From: a candidate division KSB1 bacterium
GTDB taxonomy: Bacteria; Zhuqueibacterota; JdFR-76; DREG01
Direction of reading: 5' to 3'
Length of the DNA: 13,996 nucleotides
Assembly (NCBI GenBank): GCA_022566355.1
Contig: JADFJB010000117.1
Span: forward strand, 1-13,996
Position numbers and translations under genes: made by a program. The stretch's first letter is position 1. Each line of letters begins with the position of its first letter. Below the pieces are notes generated by a model. That model searched no databases, was not told the origin of the DNA, and saw nothing but the letters and a program-made list of their open reading frames with translations. Positions 1 to 7,899 of this stretch are shown one piece after another.

Positions 1-1
1 T

Positions 2-826
2 CATGGTTCAAAGATGCATTATGTCGATGAAGGCGCCGGCGACCCCATTCTTTTTTTACATGGTAATCCGACTTCTTCCTACCTGTGGCGAAATATTATT
101 CCCTATGCTGTCCCGCATGGGCGATGTATTGCTCCCGATCTCATCGGCATGGGAAAATCCGACAAACCCAATTTAAGGTATCGTTTTTTAGATCATTATA
201 AATATATAGAGGGCTTTATCGAGAAGCTGGAATTGAAAAATATTGCTTTTGTGATTCATGATTGGGGCTCCGGGCTTGGTTTTCATTATGCCATGGGACA
301 TGAAGAAAATGTCAGGGGAATTGCGTTCATGGAAGCGATCGTAAAAACCGTCAGCTGGAAGGGATTCAACAAAGATTTCAAAGTGGGTTTCAAATTAATG
401 CGTTCTCCGTTTATTGGCTGGTTGATGATTAGCGTGATGAACGTATTTGTCAAACAGATATTGCCCCGAGCAACTGTGCGGAAATTGGATTCTGAAGAGA
501 AAAGAATATATCAGGAACCGTATCAAACCATCGCTTCCAGAAAGCCATTGCGCCAATGGCCGTGTGAAATTCCTATCGATGGCAAACCGGCCGATATGCA
601 CGAACTGATTTCAGCCTACAGCCAAAAGCTGCAGGAATCGGATTTACCAAAGTTATTATTTTATGCAACCCCTGGTGGAATTATTACCAGCCAGGTTCTC
701 GACTGGTGCAAACAGAATTTTAAGAATTTAAAGACGGTAGATATTGGGGCTGGAATTCATTATTTACAAGAAGACAATCCCCATAAAATTGGTGAAGAAC
801 TGGCAAAATGGCTTCAAAGTTTGTAA
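2..826 (+). CDS. Haloalkane dehalogenase (HLD-II-like alpha/beta hydrolase), 5'-truncated by the window edge
   Basis: Hydrolyses carbon-halogen bonds of haloalkanes to an alcohol and halide, if the family assignment holds. Numbering from the ATG at 14, the full haloalkane dehalogenase pentad is visible: halide-binding Asn18 in HGNPTSSYLWR, nucleophile Asp83 and halide-binding Trp84 in HDWGSGLGF, catalytic acid Glu107 in FMEAIV, and His249 in GIHYLQEDNP. The order and spacing match LinB-type (subfamily II) enzymes, where the acid follows beta-strand 6. A cap domain lies at about residues 115-205. The reading frame stays open to base 2 (HGSK before the Met), and LinB-type enzymes have about 20 more N-terminal residues, so the true start lies outside the window and ATG 14 is internal. 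Ends in TAA at 824. It is not obviously in an operon with the next gene, 202 bases away. Renilla-luciferase-like hydrolases share the fold, but the intact pentad favours dehalogenase. Confidence 0.85.
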   Translation, partial: HGSKMHYVDEGAGDPILFLHGNPTSSYLWRNIIPYAVPHGRCIAPDLIGMGKSDKPNLRYRFLDHYKYIEGFIEKLELKNIAFVIHDWGSGLGFHYAMGHEENVRGIAFMEAIVKTVSWKGFNKDFKVGFKLMRSPFIGWLMISVMNVFVKQILPRATVRKLDSEEKRIYQEPYQTIASRKPLRQWPCEIPIDGKPADMHELISAYSQKLQESDLPKLLFYATPGGIITSQVLDWCKQNFKNLKTVDIGAGIHYLQEDNPHKIGEELAKWLQSL

Positions 827-1028
827 CCCTTTTGCAATGAACAATGACCAATAACAAATGAATTTGTTTGTTAAGAATGATGATAACACAAGACTTTATG
901 TAATGGCCACTACTGCCAGAATCTGCCTGGATCGCCGTATTGATAATTAGTGAATCAATAAAATGAAAATTGCGTTTTTATAAGAAACAACAATTAATTT
1001 TTCATTAGAATTAGAAGGAGTAAAAAAC

Positions 1029-1931
1029 ATGAACCCGCAAATCACACCATTTTTCACAAAAACAATCCTGGTTGGCGTACTGCTGTTGAATGGCGCCTCA
1101 TCTTTTCCCGGCATGAAAGATATTCGTAATCGCGAGCCAACATGGTCTCCTGATAACGCCAAGATTGCGTTTGTCTCAAATAGAGACGGCAATCCCGAGA
1201 TTTACATCATGGATGCCGATGGCAGTAATCAACGCAATATGACCAATAGCCCGGCAATGGATATTGGCCTGGCCTGGGCGAATGACGGCAAGAAGCTGGC
1301 GTTCGTTTCAAATAAAGGCGGCAAAAAGGACATCTATCTGTTGAACGTAAACAGCGGCGAAGTAACCCGGCTAACCAATCATGGCGATGTACTAACCACG
1401 CCTGCTGCCTGGTCGCCGGATGACTCGAAGATTGTTTTTGCGGCCGGTTCACACCGCAACGCCGATCTTTATATTGTCGATCTGAATACAAACCAGGAGG
1501 TTCGGTTAACCAAAGATGATGTTTTGAATGCTATGCCGTCCTGGTCTCCTGACGGCTCAAAAATTGCTTTTATGTCGAACCGCAGCGGTAATCTTGATAT
1601 TTACACGATCAAACCGTCCGGTGAGGAATTGATCCAAATCACCACCCATGATGCCGAGGACGGCTGGCCGCGCTGGTCGCCTAACGGATTCCAGATCGCC
1701 TTTTTTTCTATGAGAGATGGAAATTTTGAAATCTATGTCATGCGTGCAGACGGAAAGTATAAACACAATTTAACCAAAAACCCCGGCAGTGATGCGGCGC
1801 CATCCTGGTCCTCCGATGGCAAGAAAATCCTTTTTCATTCCAACAGGTACCAGGATCAGGAGGAAGTTTATGTGATGAATGCGGATGGCACCGACTCGGT
1901 GCGATTAACGAATGGCGCTGGTGGAAAATAG
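1029..1931 (+). CDS. Exported PD40 (TolB-like) six-repeat beta-propeller protein
   Basis: A 300-residue protein with an N-terminal signal sequence (hydrophobic stretch at residues 12-25), so probably periplasmic. The rest is six WxxDGxxIAF-type PD40 repeats whose first Trp residues sit at 39, 83, 128, 172, 216 and 260, a very regular period of about 44. Each repeat continues with an [E/D]IYxM(D)ADG strand and ends in an RLT-like motif. Six repeats predict one complete six-bladed propeller like the C-terminal part of TolB. The N-terminal TolB domain is missing, and no tolA, pal or tolQR lies nearby, so this is not TolB itself. Such proteins are thought to be protein- or glycan-binding scaffolds; no catalytic residues are apparent. 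The start is well supported by AGAAGGAG at 1012-1019, about 9 bases before the ATG. It looks monocistronic, with 202 bases before and 84 after it. Confidence 0.85.
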   Translation: MNPQITPFFTKTILVGVLLLNGASSFPGMKDIRNREPTWSPDNAKIAFVSNRDGNPEIYIMDADGSNQRNMTNSPAMDIGLAWANDGKKLAFVSNKGGKKDIYLLNVNSGEVTRLTNHGDVLTTPAAWSPDDSKIVFAAGSHRNADLYIVDLNTNQEVRLTKDDVLNAMPSWSPDGSKIAFMSNRSGNLDIYTIKPSGEELIQITTHDAEDGWPRWSPNGFQIAFFSMRDGNFEIYVMRADGKYKHNLTKNPGSDAAPSWSSDGKKILFHSNRYQDQEEVYVMNADGTDSVRLTNGAGGK

Positions 1932-2015
1932 GACTTTTTATCTATTCGTTTTTTTGTAGAAATTAGAACAAGCCAAATAACGCCACAATCTCAGGTTTAA
2001 ATCGGGAGAATGAAA

Positions 2016-2543
2016 ATGCGCACGGTAATTTTTGGTGTTGCCAACAGCCTCGATAACTACATCGCCCGCAGAGACGATTCTGTTGATTGGCTCCTTTGGA
2101 GCGATGACATGAAATCCCTCATGACAGATTTTTGGAAGAACATCGACACCGTTTTGATGGGACGAAAGACTTACGAGGTTTCTCTGAAACACGGGAGAGG
2201 CAGTGGCGGTACTCCCGGCATGAAGACCTATGTTTTTTCCCGTACTATAAAGGAAAGCGACGATAAAGATGTTGAAATCATTTCGGAAGACGTCGCCAAT
2301 TTTCTCAAAAAACTGAAAAATCAGGCAGGCAAAGACATCTGTGTTATGGGCGGCGGCGAGTTGGCAAAACCGCTTTTCGAGGCCAACCTGATCGATGAGG
2401 TCGGCTTGAACATTCACCCAATTTTGCTCGGCTCGGGAATTCCTCTTTTCCTCGAAATGAAACACCAGGTCGATTTGGAGCTAGTTGAATGTAGGTCCTT
2501 CAAAAACGGCTGTGTGTATGTTTCTTACCGGGTGAAAAAGTGA
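2016..2543 (+). CDS. Dihydrofolate reductase family protein (RibD C-terminal-like)
   Basis: A 175-residue stand-alone reductase of the RibD_C/DHFR-like superfamily (YwjB/YyaP type), cytoplasmic and expected to bind NAD(P)H. Visible family features are an N-terminal strand with SLDNYIA (residues 11-17), VLMGRKTYE near residues 47-55, YVFSRT near 73, ICVMGGGEL near 109-117 in the nucleotide-binding loop, and the LIDEVGLNIHPILLGSGIPLF segment near the C-terminus. The last is typical of this family rather than of true FolA. The substrate is unknown; FolA and riboflavin-pathway roles are unlikely because no folate or riboflavin genes surround it. The start chosen is the ATG at 2016, 7 bases after GGGAG (2004-2008). 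An ATG at 2010 gives two more residues but leaves only one base after that Shine-Dalgarno. It converges on the minus-strand pseudogene ending at 2719. Confidence 0.85.
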   Translation: MRTVIFGVANSLDNYIARRDDSVDWLLWSDDMKSLMTDFWKNIDTVLMGRKTYEVSLKHGRGSGGTPGMKTYVFSRTIKESDDKDVEIISEDVANFLKKLKNQAGKDICVMGGGELAKPLFEANLIDEVGLNIHPILLGSGIPLFLEMKHQVDLELVECRSFKNGCVYVSYRVKK

Positions 2544-2718
2544 GAAGGCTGATCTCTTTTAAAGTATTGTCATGACCAGTTGAAGGAATTTTTTAATAAA
2601 AAACAGTATCTTACGCAAGGTTAAATAGATTTCTCCTAAATGACATCAATTTAGTGTGATTGAATTTATGCGCAAGATTTGAGTTCAATGCAATAGCTTG
2701 ACAAATAAGAATCATAGA

Positions 2719-3169
2719 TCATTCAGGATGACTATAAAATATTTTGCCTACAATCTTCCAGCCATCTTCAAATTTGTAGAGAAGGAAATAATCCGTATAA
2801 ACATGTTTTGAATCTATAAAAATTTCCATTTTGGCTGTCGCCGCGTTTCCCGTCACATCGATTGAGCCAAACTCATGTTCGATTTTCTTGGGATTCTTTA
2901 CACCATCTAATTTCATTCGGCTTAGCCACATATCCAAACTCGCATGGATCATCTGATCGTCAGCATAAACTTTCATGACAAAATCCGGATGAAATCCTTT
3001 TCTGACAGCCACTGAATCTCGATTCATATGAATGCCCTCGACATAAGCGCTCACCAATACACTCCTTATTTTATTCGCTTCGTCATTTATTAGCAGCCTG
3101 TTCCACGGCACATGAAGATAGGAAAATTGACAAAATAAAAATACCGATAAAATAGCTTTTTACTTTCAT
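2719..3169 (-). pseudogene. NTF2/lumazine-binding-like lipoprotein, frameshifted near its N-terminus
   Basis: The body (2719-3111) has the look of the small SnoaL/NTF2-like 'putative lumazine-binding' family: DEANKIRSVLVSAYVEG helix at the start and VYTDYFLLYKFEDGWKIVGK at the end, roughly 120 residues. The only start in that frame is a GTG at 3111 with no ribosome site. One base out of frame, an ATG at 3169 follows AGGAGC (3177-3182, 7-base spacing) and encodes a lipoprotein signal: MKVKS, a hydrophobic stretch, then FLSSC with Cys20. It reads AVEQAANK into TGA at 3083-3085. Removing one T from the AAATGAC there joins the frames as AANKDEANKIR. The original gene therefore ran 3169-2719 as a lipoprotein of about 150 residues. 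It starts 22 bases after the amidohydrolase stop, so it sits in that operon. This is either a real disruption or a one-base sequence error. Substrate unknown. Confidence 0.75.
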
Positions 3170-3191
3170 AAAAATAGCTCCTATTTATTTT

Positions 3192-4934
3192 TTATTCTTT
3201 TTGGTAAACTATCTTCCCACCTACAATCGTATATAACACTTCAGTATCGAGAATTTTATCGGGCTCGATCTCCAACAGGTTTTGCGATAACACGGCCAAA
3301 TCAGCCAACTTACCGACCGTTATAGAGCCTTTAATATCCTCTTCAAAATTGGCATAGGCTGTATTTAAGGTATAAGCTCTGATTGCATCTTCCATGCTGA
3401 TCCGTTCATCCGGAAACCAACCTTCCGGCGGTGTGCCTTTGACCGTCTTCCGCGTCACCGCAGCATAAATGCCCAACATAGGGTTGATGGGATATTCCGC
3501 TGCTGAGGTGCCGGGCCAGTCGGTGCCAAAGGATAGAACAGCGCCGCTTTCCTGAATACTCTTGAACGCATACGCGCCTTTACAGCGCTCGTGGCCGATA
3601 CGCTCTTCCATCCAGCGCATATCGTCGCTTAAATGAAAGGGCTGCATTTCGGCGACGATGCCCAATTCACCCAGGCGCGGAAAGCTTTTGGGCGCTATTA
3701 CCTGGGCGTGAACCAGGCGAAACCGTCGGTCCTTTTCACCGTTTTGTGCATTCAATTCTTCCAAATAATCCATCAATAAATCATTGGCCTGGTCACCGAT
3801 GGCATGTACGGTCAACTGCAAACCTGCTTTGTCGGCATCCAGCATATATTTGACGAATTTGCCTTCGACAAAATTGCCGTCATCATCCACCATAAGCTGG
3901 CGCCAGCGACCGCGATTGCTGGGGCTGTTTGAATAAGGCTCGAAGAAGCGAGCGGAGCTGGTTCCCATAATGCCATCGATGTGCCCTTTCAATGATCCAA
4001 AACGGATCCATTCGTCGCCACTGCCTATTTTAATTCCCTGCTCTTGCAGCTCACTCCAGCGATCTAGAAAATAGCGAAAATGGATACGGCAGGTCAGCTC
4101 TCCGCCTTTGCGCAATTCGCGGTAAATTTCCAACTGCTCATCATCCGACATATCACTGACATTGGTGACGCCAAATTTACGGATTTCCGCAAGCGCCCGC
4201 CGGGTTTGCTGCAGACGGCGCTCATGAGAAAAATTCCTGGGTATGAAATCTGCAAAGAGGCTACTGGCTGCCCGACCACGAATGATTCCCGTAAAGTTTC
4301 CCTGCAGATTCCGGAGAAACTCAACTTCCGGATTTTTGGGATTAACAGGATCGAGTCCGGCTGCTGCCATTGCACCTGCGTTAACAGCAAATTCGCTGTT
4401 ATCGAATTTGCGAATGAACATGGGGTTATCTTTAGTTATCTCCTTTACCAGTGACATATCCGGGGCAAAAGACTCCCGACTCTCACTGCCGACACTGGCA
4501 ACCGCCCACTGATCGTAAGCGCCCCAGTAACCTCCGAGGATCCAGTCTCCATTCGGCAGGTTTTCAACAACCTGTTTAACGCGGTTGACGAACTCATCCT
4601 GATTGAAAACCGCCATAATATTGAATTCGAGAAAACGGGCTGCCGAGGCAAAGTGCACATGATTGTCGTTAAACCCGGGAACGACAAATTCGCCATTCAA
4701 ATCGATTAATTGGGTGTTTGCGCCCTGCAATGGCAGGACTTCTTCATCCGAACCCACCGCGATAAATTTGCCATCCTGAATGGCAACCGCTTCAGCGCGA
4801 GGGTTCTTTTCATCAACCGTCCAGATAGTGGCATTGTGCACAATCAGATCTGGCTCCTTGGTTTGGGAACAACCTGAGATGAAAACTATGATTAAACTTA
4901 AAATAATGAACACTACCGTAAACATCCGTTTCAT
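3192..4934 (-). CDS. Lipoprotein amidohydrolase, amidohydrolase_3 (YtcJ-like) family
   Basis: A 580-residue metal-dependent hydrolase of C-N bonds in amides or imides, probably anchored in the envelope. Residues 1-22 form a lipoprotein signal (MKR, hydrophobic core, ISGC with Cys22). The catalytic domain shows a GFNDNHVHF metal motif (His92, His94), a GSLKGHIDG segment with Lys316 that may be carboxylated as in N-substituted formamide deformylase relatives, LTVHAIGD (His377), RLVHAQ (His409), and FGTDWP (Asp472). The C-terminal composite domain ends in GKLADLAVLSQN and TIVGGKIVY, as usual for the family. Length is normal (about 530-580). The start is firmly set by AAAGGAGG at 4939-4946, four bases before the ATG. 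It is followed within 22 bases by the lipoprotein pseudogene, so they are co-transcribed. The natural substrate cannot be read from the sequence. Confidence 0.9.
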   Translation of the reverse strand: MKRMFTVVFIILSLIIVFISGCSQTKEPDLIVHNATIWTVDEKNPRAEAVAIQDGKFIAVGSDEEVLPLQGANTQLIDLNGEFVVPGFNDNHVHFASAARFLEFNIMAVFNQDEFVNRVKQVVENLPNGDWILGGYWGAYDQWAVASVGSESRESFAPDMSLVKEITKDNPMFIRKFDNSEFAVNAGAMAAAGLDPVNPKNPEVEFLRNLQGNFTGIIRGRAASSLFADFIPRNFSHERRLQQTRRALAEIRKFGVTNVSDMSDDEQLEIYRELRKGGELTCRIHFRYFLDRWSELQEQGIKIGSGDEWIRFGSLKGHIDGIMGTSSARFFEPYSNSPSNRGRWRQLMVDDDGNFVEGKFVKYMLDADKAGLQLTVHAIGDQANDLLMDYLEELNAQNGEKDRRFRLVHAQVIAPKSFPRLGELGIVAEMQPFHLSDDMRWMEERIGHERCKGAYAFKSIQESGAVLSFGTDWPGTSAAEYPINPMLGIYAAVTRKTVKGTPPEGWFPDERISMEDAIRAYTLNTAYANFEEDIKGSITVGKLADLAVLSQNLLEIEPDKILDTEVLYTIVGGKIVYQKE

Positions 4935-4966
4935 GTAGCCTCCTTTTGGTTATTTTTAATTATCAC

Positions 4967-4981
4967 AAAAACTGAGTTTTT
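4967..4981. promoter_or_regulatory. Near-palindrome, candidate operator upstream of the amidohydrolase
   Basis: AAAAACTGAGTTTTT: arms AAAAACT and AGTTTTT around one central G. It lies 33 bases before the amidohydrolase start, and its reverse complement recurs at 5053-5067. The dyad and its position suit a repressor or activator site. Having no loop, it is a poor hairpin. No known regulator is matched, and AT-rich dyads can arise by chance. Confidence 0.35.
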
Positions 4982-5049
4982 TTAATAAACAAGAGTTTAT
5001 TTGCTAAGTATTATTCTTTTCTAAAGTTAAAAATGAATTCCCATCCTCA

Positions 5050-5070
5050 CTTAAAAACTCAGTTTTTAAG
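5050..5070. repeat. Near-perfect 21-base palindrome just after the aldolase-like gene
   Basis: CTTAAAAACT, then a central C, then AGTTTTTAAG: 10-base arms. It begins 5 bases past the aldolase-like stop codon on the minus strand. The inner 15 bases are the exact reverse complement of the 4967-4981 element, with 71 bases between them. It could be a second operator for the downstream amidohydrolase, or a weak terminator. However, the stem is AT-rich, has essentially no loop, and no T-run follows on the minus strand. Confidence 0.4.
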
Positions 5071-5074
5071 CTAT

Positions 5075-6187
5075 CTATGGAAAAAACCGACCCATGCTTA
5101 TTCTCTCACCTTCAAGTGTTGTGTAACCACCCAATAAATTGGCGGTTAAACATGAATGAACCGGCAATACGTACAGTGTATCACCGATGTTGATTTGATT
5201 AAAAAAATGGCTGTCGGTTTTAACAGTTCCATGTTCCTGGGAAAGACCAGCAACAGTTGTATTTGCTACAATTTGTCCCCAGCCTTTTTCATTTGGAGTG
5301 CAAATTCTACCGAAGATTTTGTTTTCATTGTCAAATATGTAGTCCTTGGAAAGATGAACAGCGCCGCAATATAAAATGATCTCATTTCGATTGGGATGTT
5401 TGGCAACGACCGGGCAGGCAAGCGCGACTGCAATTTCCTCTTCTAAACAGGAACCGATTCCAAGCTGCATTACATCATAAAAAACAAAATTGCCGGGCCG
5501 GATCTCATCCACATCACCAAAGTCATCTATGATGCTGCAACCCGGTGTGTCGCCTATCGAAATTTCTACGTTGTCGAATTTTTCTTTTAATTCATTGCGA
5601 ACCTGGTTCATTGCCAGGATCGATTGAATAGTACTATTTACTACGTCATCTTTACTTTTGGCATCATATGTGTGGCCTGCGTGAGTTAGCAATCCCTTAA
5701 AAGAAAGATAGGTAGAGTTTGCAATTTCATCTGCAAGCTTGACAACAGCTTCGTGGTTGCTTGCCAGAATCCCGGTCCTTCCCGTTCCAACATCTATTTT
5801 GATCCAGACATTCACACCTGTCTGAAGGTGGTCACCTAAAAACTGTACTGTTTCTTTGGATTCTACCAAAAGATTCAGGTTGATCTGGTTCGCCAATCGA
5901 TTGATTTGTGCTATTTCCAATAAATTGACCGGAAAGGCAATAGTAATATCATCCCAACCATTTTCAGCAAAATAGGCTGCCATCGAAACCGAAGAAACCG
6001 TGATGGCATTCACATCGAATTGGCGGTACCATTCTCCAACCCGGGCGGATTGATGGGTCTTGAAATGGGGTCGAAACCGAACGCCGTTACGTCGGGCTTT
6101 TGCAGCCATTTTTTCAATATTCTCAAGCACTCTTTTTTTGTCGAGTATAAGTGTTGGTTTTACAATGTTAGAAGACTCGATTTTCAT
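5075..6187 (-). CDS. PLP-dependent D-threonine aldolase / D-serine dehydratase-like enzyme (fold type III)
   Basis: Cytoplasmic fold-type III PLP enzyme of the alanine racemase-like N-domain family, cleaving D-threonine-type 3-hydroxy amino acids to glycine plus aldehyde or dehydrating D-serine to pyruvate. Numbered from the ATG at 6187, the PLP lysine is Lys43 in RFRPHFKTHQS. KIDVGTGRTG and THAGHTYD are strands of the barrel. GDTPGCS and DEIRPGNFVFYD are phosphate and pyridine contacts typical of the family. The C-terminal PVHSC provides the His and Cys (344 and 346) that bind the metal in eukaryotic-type D-serine dehydratase and D-threonine aldolase. Length, 370 residues, is normal. A GTG at 6190 directly precedes the ATG, and an in-frame TAA at 6194-6196 rules out any earlier start. 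There is no clear Shine-Dalgarno. It lies 103 bases after the M20 gene on the same strand. Aldolase versus dehydratase cannot be decided from sequence alone. Confidence 0.8.
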   Translation of the reverse strand: MKIESSNIVKPTLILDKKRVLENIEKMAAKARRNGVRFRPHFKTHQSARVGEWYRQFDVNAITVSSVSMAAYFAENGWDDITIAFPVNLLEIAQINRLANQINLNLLVESKETVQFLGDHLQTGVNVWIKIDVGTGRTGILASNHEAVVKLADEIANSTYLSFKGLLTHAGHTYDAKSKDDVVNSTIQSILAMNQVRNELKEKFDNVEISIGDTPGCSIIDDFGDVDEIRPGNFVFYDVMQLGIGSCLEEEIAVALACPVVAKHPNRNEIILYCGAVHLSKDYIFDNENKIFGRICTPNEKGWGQIVANTTVAGLSQEHGTVKTDSHFFNQINIGDTLYVLPVHSCLTANLLGGYTTLEGERISMGRFFP

Positions 6188-6226
6188 CACCGATTATTAG
6201 GGTTTAAGTTCAAACAAAACCATTTG

Positions 6227-6255
6227 TTGACACCAGGTAAAACGAAGTTCATAAT
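6227..6255 (+). promoter_or_regulatory. Sigma70-like promoter match, antisense to its neighbours
   Basis: TTGACA (6227-6232), a 17-base spacer, then CATAAT (6250-6255): 11 of 12 consensus positions with ideal spacing. It points along the plus strand in the gap between two minus-strand genes and would read antisense into the M20 peptidase 3' end. One such match by chance in a window this size is not very unlikely, so it is only a candidate. Confidence 0.25.
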
Positions 6256-6290
6256 GACACTATTTTGAGATCCTGGGGAATAGAAATCCT

Positions 6291-7865
6291 CTAATCCTCA
6301 ACCCAAACTTCTCCCAACCTGGCAAAAACGCTGCTAAAAATTTCAATGCCATCCCATAAGTTTTGCAAACGCAGGTTTTCATTGGGAGCATGCTGATTAT
6401 CGTCATGGTTGGCAATGGGCAATATGACGATTGGCCGTTCCAGAATTTGATAAAATGTATGAATCGGAATACTACCGCCAAAAGTGGGGAGTTTAACGAT
6501 CGACTCTCCCTCCAAATCTTCCATGACTCGAATCAACGACCGGGAAATTGGCAAATCCATTGAGGTGCGAGACGGTGGATATCCACCCCGCCAATTTGCC
6601 TGGATGATTTTCGGGTGTTTTCGTCTCATTTCAGGGGTTGGATCTTCATAGACTATTTTAAACCCTTGTTTTTGAATATGATCTTCCACTCGATCTCGAA
6701 CCATTTTTAAGGTTTGGTTCGGTACCAACCTGAATCCTATTACAGCGTTCGCCTGATCCTGGATGGCGTTTTTAGCGATGGGACCACCAGCATGAAAAGA
6801 ACGCAGATTCAAAGCGGGTAACATGATTAACTCCTCCAATCGTTTACCGCTTCCTTCCGTCCAGGCCAGGCCAAATTCTTCTTTTAATTGTTGATCGATG
6901 TTAGGGATCTCATCGATAGCTTTTTTTTCAGTGGCTGTGATCTGTGCGACATCATCGTAGAAATTTTTAATGAGAATCTTTCCATCTGTATTTCGCATAC
7001 TGGCGATTAAATTTGTTAGCAGCACGATGGGATTTGGCGCCCAATTGCCATAATGGCCGCTATGCAGAGGTAAAAGAGGTCCGTATGTGGTCAATTTAAC
7101 TCCGGTTATACCACGGGCGCCAAAAGCCAGCAGCTTTCGCCGGGTTTGGTGAACGGGCCCATCACACAGAATCCAGGCATCCGAGGCCAGTAGCTCTTTA
7201 TACTTTGACAATATTTGGCTCAAATGTGGAGAACCGGCTTCTTCCTCGCCTTCAAAAAAGAATTTAATATTAATCGAAGGGGTTATGTTTAATTTTTTGA
7301 GAGCATCTAATGCATGAATGATGGCTATGACAGGCGCTTTATCATCTCCGGCGGAACGACCATAAATCAGCCATTCCGGATTTAAAGGAGATTGAAGTGT
7401 CGAAAGTTCAATCTCTTTACCGCCTTCTTCCACTTTCTTGTCCCTTATTACAGGTTTCCAGGGCGCGCCGGTCCATTGCGTTTTATCCACTGGCTGGCCA
7501 TCATAATGAACATAAAAGACAATCGTTTTTTTTGCACCTGGTGAATTTATCTCACCATAGACAACCGGTGGACTTCCTTCAACTTCGAGAAGTTTGGTAG
7601 TAATCCCTCGTTTTTGAAGCAAAGCTTTAATATGTGCTGCGTTTCTCCTTATATTTTCAGTATCAGATGCTATATTAGGAATAGCGAGCAGCGCTGCAAA
7701 ATCCTGCAGGATTTTAACTTCATTCTGCTTTCGATATTGTCGAACTTTATTTCGTAGGGTGACGGGATCTGAATCATCAATGGATTTGCTGAAACTTGTA
7801 GAGGCTAAGATTACGAATAAAACCAAGAAATTGATACTTGTGAAGGGGTTCTGTTTCTTTATCAT
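6291..7865 (-). CDS. Exported M20-family metallopeptidase (dipeptidase / carboxypeptidase-like)
   Basis: A 524-residue di-zinc peptidase of the M20 (ArgE/DapE/CPG2) family. Residues 1-26 form a signal peptide (KK, hydrophobic core, ending near TSFS), so it acts in the periplasm. Metal and catalytic residues are in order: His120 and Asp122 in VFYVHYDGQP, the Asp174/175 pair in GRSAGDDKAP, general base Glu209 with metal ligand Glu210 in EGEEEAGSP, and His492 in NQHAPNE. The dimerisation domain spans about 240-420 and includes the HSGHYGNWAPNP segment. Length fits the longer secreted dipeptidases that act on short peptides. The start follows AGAAGGAGA (7872-7880) by 6 bases. It begins 34 bases after the dehydrogenase stop, which suggests co-transcription. 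The exact peptide specificity is not visible. Confidence 0.9.
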   Translation of the reverse strand: MIKKQNPFTSINFLVLFVILASTSFSKSIDDSDPVTLRNKVRQYRKQNEVKILQDFAALLAIPNIASDTENIRRNAAHIKALLQKRGITTKLLEVEGSPPVVYGEINSPGAKKTIVFYVHYDGQPVDKTQWTGAPWKPVIRDKKVEEGGKEIELSTLQSPLNPEWLIYGRSAGDDKAPVIAIIHALDALKKLNITPSINIKFFFEGEEEAGSPHLSQILSKYKELLASDAWILCDGPVHQTRRKLLAFGARGITGVKLTTYGPLLPLHSGHYGNWAPNPIVLLTNLIASMRNTDGKILIKNFYDDVAQITATEKKAIDEIPNIDQQLKEEFGLAWTEGSGKRLEELIMLPALNLRSFHAGGPIAKNAIQDQANAVIGFRLVPNQTLKMVRDRVEDHIQKQGFKIVYEDPTPEMRRKHPKIIQANWRGGYPPSRTSMDLPISRSLIRVMEDLEGESIVKLPTFGGSIPIHTFYQILERPIVILPIANHDDNQHAPNENLRLQNLWDGIEIFSSVFARLGEVWVED

Positions 7866-7899
7866 TTTTTATCTCCTTCTAATACTTTTGGAAATAAGG

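Noticed and set aside
853-868. AACAAAT / ATTTGTT hairpin after the dehalogenase
   Set aside because: Seven AT-rich base pairs with a 2-base loop and no T-run; too weak to call a terminator.
1096-1931. Protein-level 44-residue repeats considered as a possible DNA tandem repeat
   Set aside because: The DNA copies are diverged; the periodicity is structural (propeller blades), not a recent tandem duplication.
1938-2465. Long minus-strand frame opposite the DHFR-like gene (175 residues)
   Set aside because: It is the antisense shadow of 2016-2543, shows no recognisable domain and has no ribosome site; the plus-strand frame has clear family motifs.
2542-2560. GAGA / TCTC hairpin followed by TTTT after the DHFR-like gene
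   Set aside because: Only a 4-bp stem with a 7-base loop; not a credible intrinsic terminator even though its place would be right.
2544-2718. Possible small gene or RNA in the convergent gap
   Set aside because: Both strands read by eye; only short frames and a weak 6-bp dyad (CTAAAT/ATTTAG near 2637-2655) were found.
4080-4512. Several plus- and minus-strand frames inside the amidohydrolase region (4080-4454, 4094-4390, 4243-4512, 4445-4696)
   Set aside because: All overlap the well-supported amidohydrolase frame; their peptides are out-of-frame translations without domain features.
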